64,000 nucleotides of DNA from Paenibacillus sp. FSL H3-0469 (GTDB taxonomy: Bacteria > Bacillota > Bacilli > Paenibacillales > Paenibacillaceae): the NCBI RefSeq assembly GCF_038051945.1, contig NZ_CP150302.1:620001-684000 (forward strand), given 5' to 3'. Under the pieces are notes generated by a model. It searched no databases and was not told where the DNA came from. It saw only the letters and a list, made by a program, of their open reading frames with translations. This document shows positions 1 to 7,484 of the stretch, piece by piece (positions within the stretch are counted from its first letter, which is position 1; each line of letters opens with the position of its first letter). The position numbers were made by a program, and so were the translations under genes.

Positions 1-31
1 GCGCCAGGACGAAGGCGATGGACAGATCTAA
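1..31 (+). CDS. Possible 3' end of an upstream gene (partial)
   Basis: Only a few codons are visible before the first complete gene. One frame ends at a TAA at 29-31. Another frame stays open to a TGA at 60-62, which would overlap the ATG of the next gene. Nothing can be said about function, and I cannot decide which frame (if either) is coding. Confidence 0.2.
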   Translation, partial: RQDEGDGQI

Positions 32-58
32 CTGCTGCGGCAGAGAGGAGATGGAGAG

Positions 59-1645
59 ATGACTGGCGAACAGGAGAAGCGTTCGGATGTTGTAATTATT
101 GGCGGCGGCCTTGGAGGAACGGCGGCGGCACTGGCTGCAGCCAAGGCGGGGCTGCGGGTACTTATGACGGAGGAGACGGACTGGCTGGGCGGGCAATTGA
201 CCTCGCAGGCGGTACCGCCGGATGAGCACCGCTGGATTGAGCAATCCGGCAGCACTGCCTCGTACTGTGAATTCCGCAGCAGGGTCAGAGACTATTACAG
301 GCGGAATTATCCGCTTACGGAAGCTGCGAAGAGCGACCCGATACTGAATCCCGGCAACGGCTGGGTTAGCCGATTAGCACATGAGCCTAAGGTGGCACTG
401 ACTGTTCTTCAGGAGATGCTGGCTCCATATGTGAACACCGGACGGATTGAGGTGCTCTATCATACGGTGCCGGTTGCGGCCGATACTGAAGGGGATTACG
501 TGACTGGAGTGACTGTCCGGCAGGGACCGGGCGGTGACCTTATCAGGCTGAGCGGCGACTATTATCTGGACGCCACGGAATGCGGCGATCTGCTGCCGCT
601 GGCCGGAGTCGAGCATGTCAGCGGCGCTGAAGCCCGCAGCGAGACCGGGGAGCCGCACGCACTAGAACTCGCAGACCCGCTCGACATGCAATCGATTACC
701 CATGTGGCGGCGGTGGACTATGTGCCGGATGGAGACTATACAATACCGCGTCCAAGAGATTATGATTACTGGCGCGAATATGTCCCATCGTTCTCACAGT
801 ATCCGATCTTAAGCTGGTACGCTTCAGATGCTGACGATACGACCAAGCTGAAGCAGTTCACGATGTTCCCGAATGAGCAAGGAATTGTCTCCCTGTGGGA
901 TTACCGGCGGATCGTAGACCCGGCCATCTGGACGGAGCCCCTGAATGACGGCGAAGTCACTCTGCTAAACTGGGCGCTGAACGATTACTATGCCGGGCCA
1001 ATTATCGGCGTATCGCCGGAGGAACGGGAGCGGCATCTGGAGGGAGCACGGCAGCTCACCCTCTCACTCGTGTACTGGCTTCAGACCGAAGCGCCCCGCC
1101 TGGACGGCGGGAAGGGCTACCCGGGTGTAAGGCTGCGCGGGGATGTGCTCGGCACGGATGACGGGCTGGCCAAGGCCCCGTATATCCGGGAATCCCGGCG
1201 CATTCGCGGGCTGTACACTATTGCGGAACAGGATGTAAGCAAGGAGCTGCGCGGGCCGTCCGGGCCTAAGTGCTATGAGGACAGCGTTGGGGTAGGCAGC
1301 TATCATCTGGATCTTCATCCCACGACAGTGAGCCAGCGTACCTTTTATATCCCGAATCATCCTTATGAGATTCCTCTTGGATCATTGATCCCGGTAAGGG
1401 TTAAGAACCTGATCCCGGCCTGCAAAAACATATCCATGACCCAGATTGCGAACGGCTGCTACCGCCTGCATCCTACAGAATGGAATATCGGCGAGGCGGC
1501 AGGCACCCTCGCGGCCTATGCCATCAGACAACAGGTCGAACCATCGGCGGTCAGGGGAAATGCGGAGCATCTGGAGGCCTATCAGCAGCAATTGATTGCG
1601 CTCGGCGTCCAGCTGCACTGGACCACAGAGGAGTTGGAGGCCTAA
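59..1645 (+). CDS. FAD-dependent oxidoreductase
   Basis: The 528-residue protein opens with a Rossmann FAD-binding motif (GGGLGG at about residues 15-20). This is followed by an acidic beta-strand end and a WLGGQLTSQ segment, typical of the FAD_oxidored (PF12831) family of secreted or cytosolic oxidoreductases often found beside carbohydrate genes. No signal peptide or membrane segment is visible, so it is probably cytosolic. The C-terminal part has a second FAD-contacting block (IANGCYRLHPTEWNIGEAAG, about residues 464-483). The ATG at 59 follows purine-rich GGAG stretches. A strong terminator follows at 1704-1732, so it is not co-transcribed with the genes downstream. The substrate is unknown, and nothing ties it to the polyketide cluster. 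Confidence 0.85.
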   Translation: MTGEQEKRSDVVIIGGGLGGTAAALAAAKAGLRVLMTEETDWLGGQLTSQAVPPDEHRWIEQSGSTASYCEFRSRVRDYYRRNYPLTEAAKSDPILNPGNGWVSRLAHEPKVALTVLQEMLAPYVNTGRIEVLYHTVPVAADTEGDYVTGVTVRQGPGGDLIRLSGDYYLDATECGDLLPLAGVEHVSGAEARSETGEPHALELADPLDMQSITHVAAVDYVPDGDYTIPRPRDYDYWREYVPSFSQYPILSWYASDADDTTKLKQFTMFPNEQGIVSLWDYRRIVDPAIWTEPLNDGEVTLLNWALNDYYAGPIIGVSPEERERHLEGARQLTLSLVYWLQTEAPRLDGGKGYPGVRLRGDVLGTDDGLAKAPYIRESRRIRGLYTIAEQDVSKELRGPSGPKCYEDSVGVGSYHLDLHPTTVSQRTFYIPNHPYEIPLGSLIPVRVKNLIPACKNISMTQIANGCYRLHPTEWNIGEAAGTLAAYAIRQQVEPSAVRGNAEHLEAYQQQLIALGVQLHWTTEELEA

Positions 1646-1703
1646 GCGCACATGCTCCTGCAATCCAACCTAACTTAACCGGCTATAGTCACATATCCAA
1701 GGT

Positions 1704-1732
1704 AAGGTGCCCCGTCAGCGGGGTGCCTTTTT
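1704..1732 (+). terminator. Intrinsic terminator after the FAD oxidoreductase
   Basis: An 11-bp stem (1704-1714 with 1719-1729, two G-U pairs) closes a TCAG tetraloop and runs into five T residues (1728-1732). It lies 59 bases after the stop codon. Confidence 0.75.
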
Positions 1733-2097
1733 GGTATGGTCTACTTAGTAGATGTTACCTGGCAGCAAGCAATTGGAAAAACGTATCTTGTTTTATTGGT
1801 TTTAGCAGAAACGGAGGAAGCAAGTGGAAATTGTACAACTAAATAGCTTCAGTCACGCTCCTTAGCAGGAAATATGCAAAATTAAGTGCCTTTTTTCCAA
1901 CTTCTATCGTACTATGGCCTAATCGTCCATCAGGAAGTGTAGAAATCCAACTAATTCCCTTATCCCAAAAAACAAGTTCTAATCTGGAAAACAAAGTATT
2001 AGACTTACATTGCATCTTGGAGCTAAGGGGCAGGTTAATGGATGTTGATCTAGAATTCTTTAATTAAACATACTATTTGCAGTGGGGAATGGATAAC
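1733..2097. other. AT-rich intergenic stretch without a recognised gene
   Basis: About 365 bases with noticeably lower GC than the flanks. Frames are short and interrupted. I see no RNA gene, no clear promoter and no convincing gene remnant. Confidence 0.5.
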
Positions 2098-2394
2098 ATG
2101 CAATTACTTATTGATTGGCTAAACCGCAATCGAATATGTAAATGTGAAACCTGTAAAACTGAGCTTAATGTTTATGCATATGTCTCTGATAAATCGCTGA
2201 TTTTGTACTGTGTTGCATGTAATGAGTTTTTTTTCAGAGCAGATCCTAGCTCACCTGTAAATAAGTATGATGTTCCTGAAGGACTTTTAAAGCTATGGGG
2301 AATGGACCCTTATAATATTTATTATAAAGGACTTCCAATTAGCCAAGCATACGAGCCCAAGTGGATTAGATTTCTCCGGAAATTCTTAAGATAA
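2098..2394 (+). CDS. Small Cys-rich (zinc-ribbon-like) hypothetical protein
   Basis: I chose the ATG at 2098 because a GGGG tract lies about 10 bases upstream. An upstream TTG (2077) and ATG (2089) are in frame but have no spaced Shine-Dalgarno site. The product is 98 residues. It carries CKCETC (residues 14-19) and CVAC about 25 residues later, a spacing that could bind one zinc ion. The C-terminus is basic and aromatic. There is no signal peptide or membrane helix. I do not recognise the family. The gene is clearly AT-richer than its neighbours and sits alone between two terminators, which suggests recent acquisition. A stand-alone accessory or defence-type gene is possible but unproven. 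Confidence 0.6.
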   Translation: MQLLIDWLNRNRICKCETCKTELNVYAYVSDKSLILYCVACNEFFFRADPSSPVNKYDVPEGLLKLWGMDPYNIYYKGLPISQAYEPKWIRFLRKFLR

Positions 2395-2413
2395 CGCTAA
2401 ACGTTAGTCCAAT

Positions 2414-2464
2414 AACAGCGGCAGTCTGAGACTTTTTGTCAAGTCTTATTCTGCCGTTGTTTTA
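2414..2464 (+). terminator. Intrinsic terminator after the small Cys-rich gene
   Basis: An outer 11-bp stem (2414-2424 with 2451-2461, one wobble) encloses a second 7-bp hairpin (about 2429-2447). A short T-run follows at 2460-2463. The nested form could also act in the reverse direction. Confidence 0.65.
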
Positions 2465-2571
2465 TGTTAAATTTTAAATATAAATTTATATATAAAAGTT
2501 CAGGCCTGTTATATACTCAATCTAGCTTTCCCAAGCAGCGTACACCATGAGATGAGGAGAACTGAGAGAAC

Positions 2572-4104
2572 ATGCCAATTCTGAACAGATTCAAAGGAAA
2601 CACACACGCAGGTGCGCCGCCCCAAACAGACCATCAGCTGATCGGCCTATTAAGAAACTATGTGGATCGGGCTGAACGCAAGGAAGAAGAACAAGCCGAT
2701 ACCTATTCTGCCGCAGTCCCTGATGAACTGCAAGCATTGTTAACGCGACTAACGTCCGTGATACATAAACGCGAGGACTACTACAAGGTCAGATTAAATA
2801 TGATCACCGAAGCGATAGAGATATCCCTCTGGGAAATGGATGTTTACGAGGGAGATCCGGTGAATCCGCTCAACGAGTTCAGGTGGACCGATGAGCTGCG
2901 CCGGATGATCGGCTATACGGATGAGCATGATTTCCCGAATGTACTGGAGAGTTGGTCCAACTGCCTTCACCCCGAGGATAAAGAGGGCGTACTGCAGCTG
3001 TTCGCGGATCATATGCTGGACCGGACGGGCACGATCAAATACGACATAGAGTATCGGCTGAAGACGAAAGCAGGTGAGTACAAATGGTTCCAGGCGACAG
3101 GCACAACCGTACGTGCGGCTGACGGATCGCCTATTATGGTAGCCGGAGCATTGCTGGATATTCATGACAAAAAAATCAAGCAGGATGAGCTGGGCGCACT
3201 GGTAGTCCGCTACGATCTGGTGAACCGCGCCTTGGTGGAAGCACCTTGGGATATGGTGGTTATCGCAGGCGATCCGGTCAACCCGGATAATGAGTTCTGG
3301 TGGTCAGAGCAGTTCCGCAGAACGATTGGTTTTGAAGGCGAGCATGATTTCCCGAACCTGTTAAGCAGCTGGAGCAACCAGCTACACCCCGAGGACCTTC
3401 AGCCCACGCTGGACGCCTTCGCCAATCATCTGAATGATTACACCGGGCAGACAGACTATAAAGTGAACTACCGGCTGCGCTCTAAAAATGGCGAGTACCG
3501 CTGGTACCACGCAGGCGGCGAAACTGTTCGCGATGAGCAGGGCATCCCTCTGAGAGTTGCCGGTACGATCCGGGATGTTACCCACGAAGTCACCAAAGAG
3601 GAAATTGTACGGCAGGTCAATGTACAGATGGAGGGCTTGCTCGCAGCGATTAATGAGATCGTCCGCGGCATTGTGTCGGTTACCGAGCAGGCTCAGGACA
3701 TGGCTGAGGTCCAGGAACAATCGCACAAGGCAGCCATGGAAGTCAAGGTCAAGACAGGGGAGACCAAGGAGATCACCCAATTCATCAGCGAGATCTCGAA
3801 CCAGACAGGCCTGCTTGGGCTGAATGCTGCAATTGAAGCTGCCCATGCGGGCGAATACGGCCGGGGATTCTCCATTGTGGCTGGTGAAGTGAGGAAGCTC
3901 GCGGAGCACAGCAAGACGGCATCGGGCAACATTGAAACCACCATGCAGCAGATGAATGAGAAGGTTGATGACATCATTACACGGATTAACAGCATGTCCA
4001 GCCTCACCGAAGCCCAGGCTGCTCTGACTCAAGAGGTCAATGCGTCGATTGAAGATGTGAGCCGGATGTCGGAGGAGTTGTTAAATATTCTGCGAACTTT
4101 GTAA
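2572..4104 (+). CDS. Soluble methyl-accepting chemotaxis-type sensor with two PAS domains
   Basis: The 510-residue protein has a charged N-terminal coiled region, then two PAS_3-type domains (about residues 80-205 and 220-340). The PAS domains are so similar (EHDFPN, SWSN.LHPED, GEY.W in both) that they must be an internal duplication. The C-terminal part (about 350-500) is an MCP signalling domain whose hairpin tip ([19 protein letters not shown] and following residues) matches the canonical CheA/CheW contact region. There are no transmembrane helices, so this is a cytosolic receptor. MCPs of this type report on an internal ligand or redox state to the chemotaxis kinase. The signal is unknown. 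The signalling domain is short compared with full-length MCPs. A strong terminator follows. Confidence 0.88.
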   Translation: MPILNRFKGNTHAGAPPQTDHQLIGLLRNYVDRAERKEEEQADTYSAAVPDELQALLTRLTSVIHKREDYYKVRLNMITEAIEISLWEMDVYEGDPVNPLNEFRWTDELRRMIGYTDEHDFPNVLESWSNCLHPEDKEGVLQLFADHMLDRTGTIKYDIEYRLKTKAGEYKWFQATGTTVRAADGSPIMVAGALLDIHDKKIKQDELGALVVRYDLVNRALVEAPWDMVVIAGDPVNPDNEFWWSEQFRRTIGFEGEHDFPNLLSSWSNQLHPEDLQPTLDAFANHLNDYTGQTDYKVNYRLRSKNGEYRWYHAGGETVRDEQGIPLRVAGTIRDVTHEVTKEEIVRQVNVQMEGLLAAINEIVRGIVSVTEQAQDMAEVQEQSHKAAMEVKVKTGETKEITQFISEISNQTGLLGLNAAIEAAHAGEYGRGFSIVAGEVRKLAEHSKTASGNIETTMQQMNEKVDDIITRINSMSSLTEAQAALTQEVNASIEDVSRMSEELLNILRTL

Positions 4105-4142
4105 GGGCTAACTGGAATGAAACACTTTAGTTGAGATCAAAG

Positions 4143-4175
4143 AGCGAAACGAAGCTTCAAGCGTTTCGCTTTTTT
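4143..4175 (+). terminator. Intrinsic terminator after the PAS-MCP gene
   Basis: A perfect 9-bp stem (4143-4151 with 4162-4170) with a 10-base loop runs straight into six T residues. A short A-run on the 5' side means it may also work in reverse. Confidence 0.8.
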
Positions 4176-4251
4176 GTGTTGCAAATTTCGGAACGCGATT
4201 GGACCTTCAGGGACATTACTATCAGATGTTTAAGGTACAAGCGGATGCTTA

Positions 4252-4280
4252 TTGACAAAGTGTTAGAATCCGGCTATATT
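4252..4280 (+). promoter_or_regulatory. Sigma-A type promoter of the DinB-family gene
   Basis: A perfect TTGACA -35 box (4252-4257) and a TATATT -10 box (4275-4280) are separated by exactly 17 bases. They lie 49 bases upstream of the ATG at 4329, downstream of the previous terminator. Confidence 0.75.
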
Positions 4281-4328
4281 GGGTTTCGTTAAATTATATT
4301 TCACGCAATTAATAGGAGGAGCATACTG

Positions 4329-4826
4329 ATGTCCGAATCCAATCATGCTTTTGGTCAAGCGCTGGTGAAATCTCTGGTAGGGGAACGCGGACATATTCCG
4401 ATCGCCCGGGCTTTACCGGATCTGACGCTGGAGCTTGCAGGTTATACAATAGAGGGAATTCCCTACTCCATCTACCAGTTGTTGAAGCATATGGGCTACT
4501 GGCAGGATTTCATGCTGACCCACCTGGAGGGCGGCCAGCCTCAGCGGCCTGCAAGCATACAGGAGAGCTGGCCTGCGGAGAAAGCTCCGGCAGATGAGTC
4601 CCAGCTTCAAGAGGCGATTATGCATCTGCTGGAAGGGGTAGATAAGGCGGTTGCCATTGCCCAGACCGCCCAGCTTGACGAGCCGTTGGCCCATTTTCCA
4701 GGGGAGACCAAGGGCGGGCTTTTGCGCAACATTGCTTCTCATAACTCCTATCATCTGGGGGAGATTGTTCTGCTCCGCCGTCTGCAGGGAGCGTGGCCGC
4801 CGCCGGGGGGCGGGTATCCGGCTTAA
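4329..4826 (+). CDS. DinB-family protein
   Basis: The 165-residue protein has the four-helix DinB/YfiT-type layout. The expected metal-ligand histidines are visible in LKHMGYWQ (near residue 56) and in the C-terminal SHNSYHLGEIVLLRR. The family has a divalent metal site and includes thiol-dependent (often bacillithiol) S-transferases and DNA-damage-induced proteins of unknown role, so no specific reaction is claimed. A strong AGGAGG site lies just before the ATG. It has its own promoter and a terminator on each side, so it is monocistronic. Confidence 0.82.
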   Translation: MSESNHAFGQALVKSLVGERGHIPIARALPDLTLELAGYTIEGIPYSIYQLLKHMGYWQDFMLTHLEGGQPQRPASIQESWPAEKAPADESQLQEAIMHLLEGVDKAVAIAQTAQLDEPLAHFPGETKGGLLRNIASHNSYHLGEIVLLRRLQGAWPPPGGGYPA

Positions 4827-4894
4827 GGCTCAAAAGACCCGAATCCATTCGACATATTTTGCAAAATAAATGAAATATATGTTTTTCTATGGAA

Positions 4895-4925
4895 AAGTCT
4901 GCGATGTTAGGTTGCAGGCTTTTTA
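4895..4925 (+). terminator. Probable terminator after the DinB gene
   Basis: An 8-bp stem with one G-U pair (4895-4902 with 4914-4921) and an 11-base loop is followed by a T-run (4920-4924). It separates the flanking genes from the polyketide operon. Confidence 0.6.
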
Positions 4926-5137
4926 ATTATTTCAATTCTGTGAAATTTAGCAGATTTAAGAATAAAACAGCAGGAATTTATTAAAAAAAAGTAACAAATT
5001 TAATAGTAACACTATATTATTGGCTATATCCTATTAACAAGTATAAAGTCCTATAAATGTTAATTGCATGAATTAGTATTTTGGGGTGTATGCGGCCGTG
5101 CTTTTCTGTTAAATGAGATGGACGAGAGGACGATCTG
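4926..5137 (+). promoter_or_regulatory. AT-rich leader and candidate promoter of the iorAB-PKS operon
   Basis: This is the only sizeable gap upstream of the polyketide genes. The best promoter candidate is TTGGCT (5020-5025), a 16-base spacer, then TATAAA (5042-5047), about 90 bases before iorA. A short inverted repeat (ATAGT-AAC-ACTAT, 5004-5016) lies just upstream of the -35 box and could be an operator. A GAGAGGA ribosome binding site precedes the iorA ATG. No riboswitch fold is recognisable. Confidence 0.4.
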
Positions 5138-6886
5138 ATGAAAGCTCTAATGATGGGTAATGAGGCAATTGCCAGAGGCGCTTATGAAGCAAATTGTAAA
5201 ATCATTTCATCGTACCCCGGAACACCGAGCACAGAGATTGTCGAGAGCATAAGTGTCTATGAAGGCGTATATGCCGAGTGGGCACCCAACGAGAAGGTGG
5301 CGCTGGAAGTGGCGGCAGGCGCATGTATCGCCGGTATCCGCAGTCTGACTACCATGAAGCACGTAGGGGTCAACGTGGCGGCAGATCCGCTGTTCAATAT
5401 GACCTATGAGGGTGTGAATGCGGGCCTAGTCATTGTCTCGGCAGATGATCCGGGCATCCATTCCTCCCAGAACGAGCAGGACAACCGTATCTATGCAAGT
5501 CATGCCAAGATGCCGTTAATAGAACCCTCCAGCTCCCAGGAATGCAAAGATATGATGCTTGAAGCCTATGAGATCAGTGAGCGCTTCAATACACCGGTCC
5601 TGTTCAGGACAACTACCCGGGTCTCCCATTCCAAAGGAATAGTAGAATTCCAGGAAGGGCTGGCGGTGGAAGAGAGGTATAAGACCTATAAGAAGAACAA
5701 ACTGGACCGGCTGCTGCTTCCGGCCATCTCCAGACGACGTCATCTCGAAATTGAAGCAAATCTCCTGGATATTCAGGCCTATTCCAACTCCTCCCCTCTA
5801 AATGTACTGGAATATAGCTCCCCGGATATCGGCATTGTCACCAGCGGTATATCCTATCAATATGTCAAGGAAGTATTCGGAGATACGGTATCTGTGCTGA
5901 AGCTGGGTATGAGCTACCCGTTCCCGGATGAGAAGGCCCGCGCATTCGCTGCACAGGTCAACAGGATCTATGTAGTCGAGGAAGGCGAACCATTCATCGA
6001 GACCTCGCTAAGGGCCATGGGCATTGCCTGCACCGGCAAGGAGATCATTCCCGTCTGTGGTGAGCTGAATCCGGAGATTATCCGGAAAGCCATCACCCGC
6101 GAAGAAATGGACTGTTACGAAGCAGTCCAGGTGCCACCAAGACCACCGAGACTGTGTGCAGGCTGCGGATATCTGGGACTGTACAGCGCGGTCAAGCAGC
6201 ACAGGGATATTCTAGCCGCCGGGGATATTGGCTGTTACACCTTAGGTGGAACGGAGCCGATCAAAGCCCTGGACACGGTGCTCTGTATGGGAGCATCCAT
6301 CTCCATGGCCACAGGCATGCAGCGGACCCAGGATTTCAAGCCGCTGGGCAAGAAGGTATTTGCCTTCATCGGGGACTCCACCTTTTTTCACTCAGGCATG
6401 ACCGGGCTGCTGAACGCCGTCTACAACAAGACCCCTATCGTCGTCTGCATTCTGGACAACCGCTCCACCTCCATGACCGGCAATCAAGAGAATCCGGGCA
6501 CCGGACGCACGCTGCAAGGCAGCACATCGGAGCCTATACGGATTGAAGATATTGTGCTCGCACTGGGCATCAAACCGGATAACCTCATCATACTTGACCC
6601 CACTAACCTCCAAGAAACGCAGCAGTGTGTGGAGACCGCCAAGCTCAGCACTGAACCATTCGTCATCATCTCCAGACATCCTTGCGAACTTCTCAAAAAT
6701 AAGACCGAAACCAAAAGAAAATATGTTATTGACAACATCAGCTGTGTAAACTGCAAAAAATGTACGATGCTGGGCTGCTCAGCGATCAAAATTGTGGACC
6801 GCCAAATCATCATTGATCCGCTCGAATGCAAGGGCTGCAGCATCTGCCAGCAGATATGTCCCTATGACAGCATTAAGGAGGCTTAA
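5138..6886 (+). CDS. iorA: Indolepyruvate:ferredoxin oxidoreductase, alpha subunit
   Basis: The 582-residue protein has the standard IorA plan. An N-terminal pyruvate:ferredoxin oxidoreductase-like domain (SSYPGTPSTEI near residue 25) is followed by a TPP domain (CAGC at 340-343, GDS at 412-414 and N441 forming the Mg-TPP motif). Two ferredoxin-type [4Fe-4S] sites are at the C-terminus (Cys 536/539/542/547 and 564/567/570/574). With IorB the family converts arylpyruvates (indole-, phenyl-, hydroxyphenylpyruvate) plus CoA to arylacetyl-CoA and CO2 and reduces ferredoxin. All expected cofactor residues are present, so it should be active. It is the first gene of the apparent polyketide operon and is followed by iorB after 7 bases. 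That setting suggests a role in starter-unit supply, although plain amino-acid catabolism cannot be excluded. Confidence 0.93.
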   Translation: MKALMMGNEAIARGAYEANCKIISSYPGTPSTEIVESISVYEGVYAEWAPNEKVALEVAAGACIAGIRSLTTMKHVGVNVAADPLFNMTYEGVNAGLVIVSADDPGIHSSQNEQDNRIYASHAKMPLIEPSSSQECKDMMLEAYEISERFNTPVLFRTTTRVSHSKGIVEFQEGLAVEERYKTYKKNKLDRLLLPAISRRRHLEIEANLLDIQAYSNSSPLNVLEYSSPDIGIVTSGISYQYVKEVFGDTVSVLKLGMSYPFPDEKARAFAAQVNRIYVVEEGEPFIETSLRAMGIACTGKEIIPVCGELNPEIIRKAITREEMDCYEAVQVPPRPPRLCAGCGYLGLYSAVKQHRDILAAGDIGCYTLGGTEPIKALDTVLCMGASISMATGMQRTQDFKPLGKKVFAFIGDSTFFHSGMTGLLNAVYNKTPIVVCILDNRSTSMTGNQENPGTGRTLQGSTSEPIRIEDIVLALGIKPDNLIILDPTNLQETQQCVETAKLSTEPFVIISRHPCELLKNKTETKRKYVIDNISCVNCKKCTMLGCSAIKIVDRQIIIDPLECKGCSICQQICPYDSIKEA

Positions 6887-6893
6887 GCGACCG

Positions 6894-7484
6894 ATGAACG
6901 CAGCTACAAGCATTATTTTGGCCGGTGTAGGCGGAAAAGGTGTCATTACTGTAACCAATGTGTTGTCACAGGGACTGGTGGCACTCGGGTATGACGTTAA
7001 GGTCTCCGAGGTGCACGGCATGTCGCAAAGAGGCGGAAGCGTGCATGCACAGGTCCGGTTCGGCGACAAAATATATTCCCCGCTGATTGAGATGGGTACT
7101 GCGGACTATATCGTCGGCTTCGACCAGATTGAAGCCCTGCGCTGGGGAAGCTTCCTGAAGCAGGACGGACGGATGCTCGTGAATCTTGCGGAGCTGAATG
7201 AGGATATTTACAAGGGGAAATACGATGACAGCTTCAGCCGCTACCAGCATGTCTCTTTTGTTGAAGGACGGGCCATCGCCAAGGAAACGGGTAATGTGCG
7301 GAATGAGAATTTTGTCATGCTGGGCGCGCTGCTGCAGCTGCTCGGATTCGAATTCGCCGCCTGGAAGAGCACGATGGAGAAGTATATCAAGAAGCAATAC
7401 CAGGAGGACAGCATTCTCGCTCTGCTGAGAGGGATGAGGGATCAGGCTGCCGTGGAAGTAAAGGAGACTGTGTATGAGCTCTAA
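6894..7484 (+). CDS. iorB: Indolepyruvate:ferredoxin oxidoreductase, beta subunit
   Basis: I set the start at the ATG at 6894, where the conserved beta-subunit N-terminus (SIILAGVGGKGVITVTNVLS) begins. An AAGGAGG site lies in the last codons of iorA. The open frame reaches back to 6792, but that part overlaps the iorA ferredoxin domain and is not conserved. The 196-residue protein is the gamma-type 2-oxoacid oxidoreductase subunit that pairs with IorA. The conserved glycine-rich loop and the SEVHGMSQRGGSVHAQVRFG block are intact. Its last codons overlap the PKS1 start (ATG at 7474) by 11 bases, so translation of the two is probably coupled. Confidence 0.93.
   Translation: MNAATSIILAGVGGKGVITVTNVLSQGLVALGYDVKVSEVHGMSQRGGSVHAQVRFGDKIYSPLIEMGTADYIVGFDQIEALRWGSFLKQDGRMLVNLAELNEDIYKGKYDDSFSRYQHVSFVEGRAIAKETGNVRNENFVMLGALLQLLGFEFAAWKSTMEKYIKKQYQEDSILALLRGMRDQAAVEVKETVYEL

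Noticed and set aside
1480..1842. 120-residue forward frame over the end of the FAD oxidoreductase
   Set aside because: Mostly overlaps the real gene in another frame and reads through the terminator hairpin at 1704-1732.
3382..4032. 216-residue antisense open frame opposite the PAS-MCP gene
   Set aside because: Shadow of a clearly coding MCP domain, with no independent support.
6792..6893. Upstream extension of iorB
   Set aside because: Overlaps the Fe-S coding part of iorA. The conserved beta-subunit N-terminus starts at the ATG at 6894.
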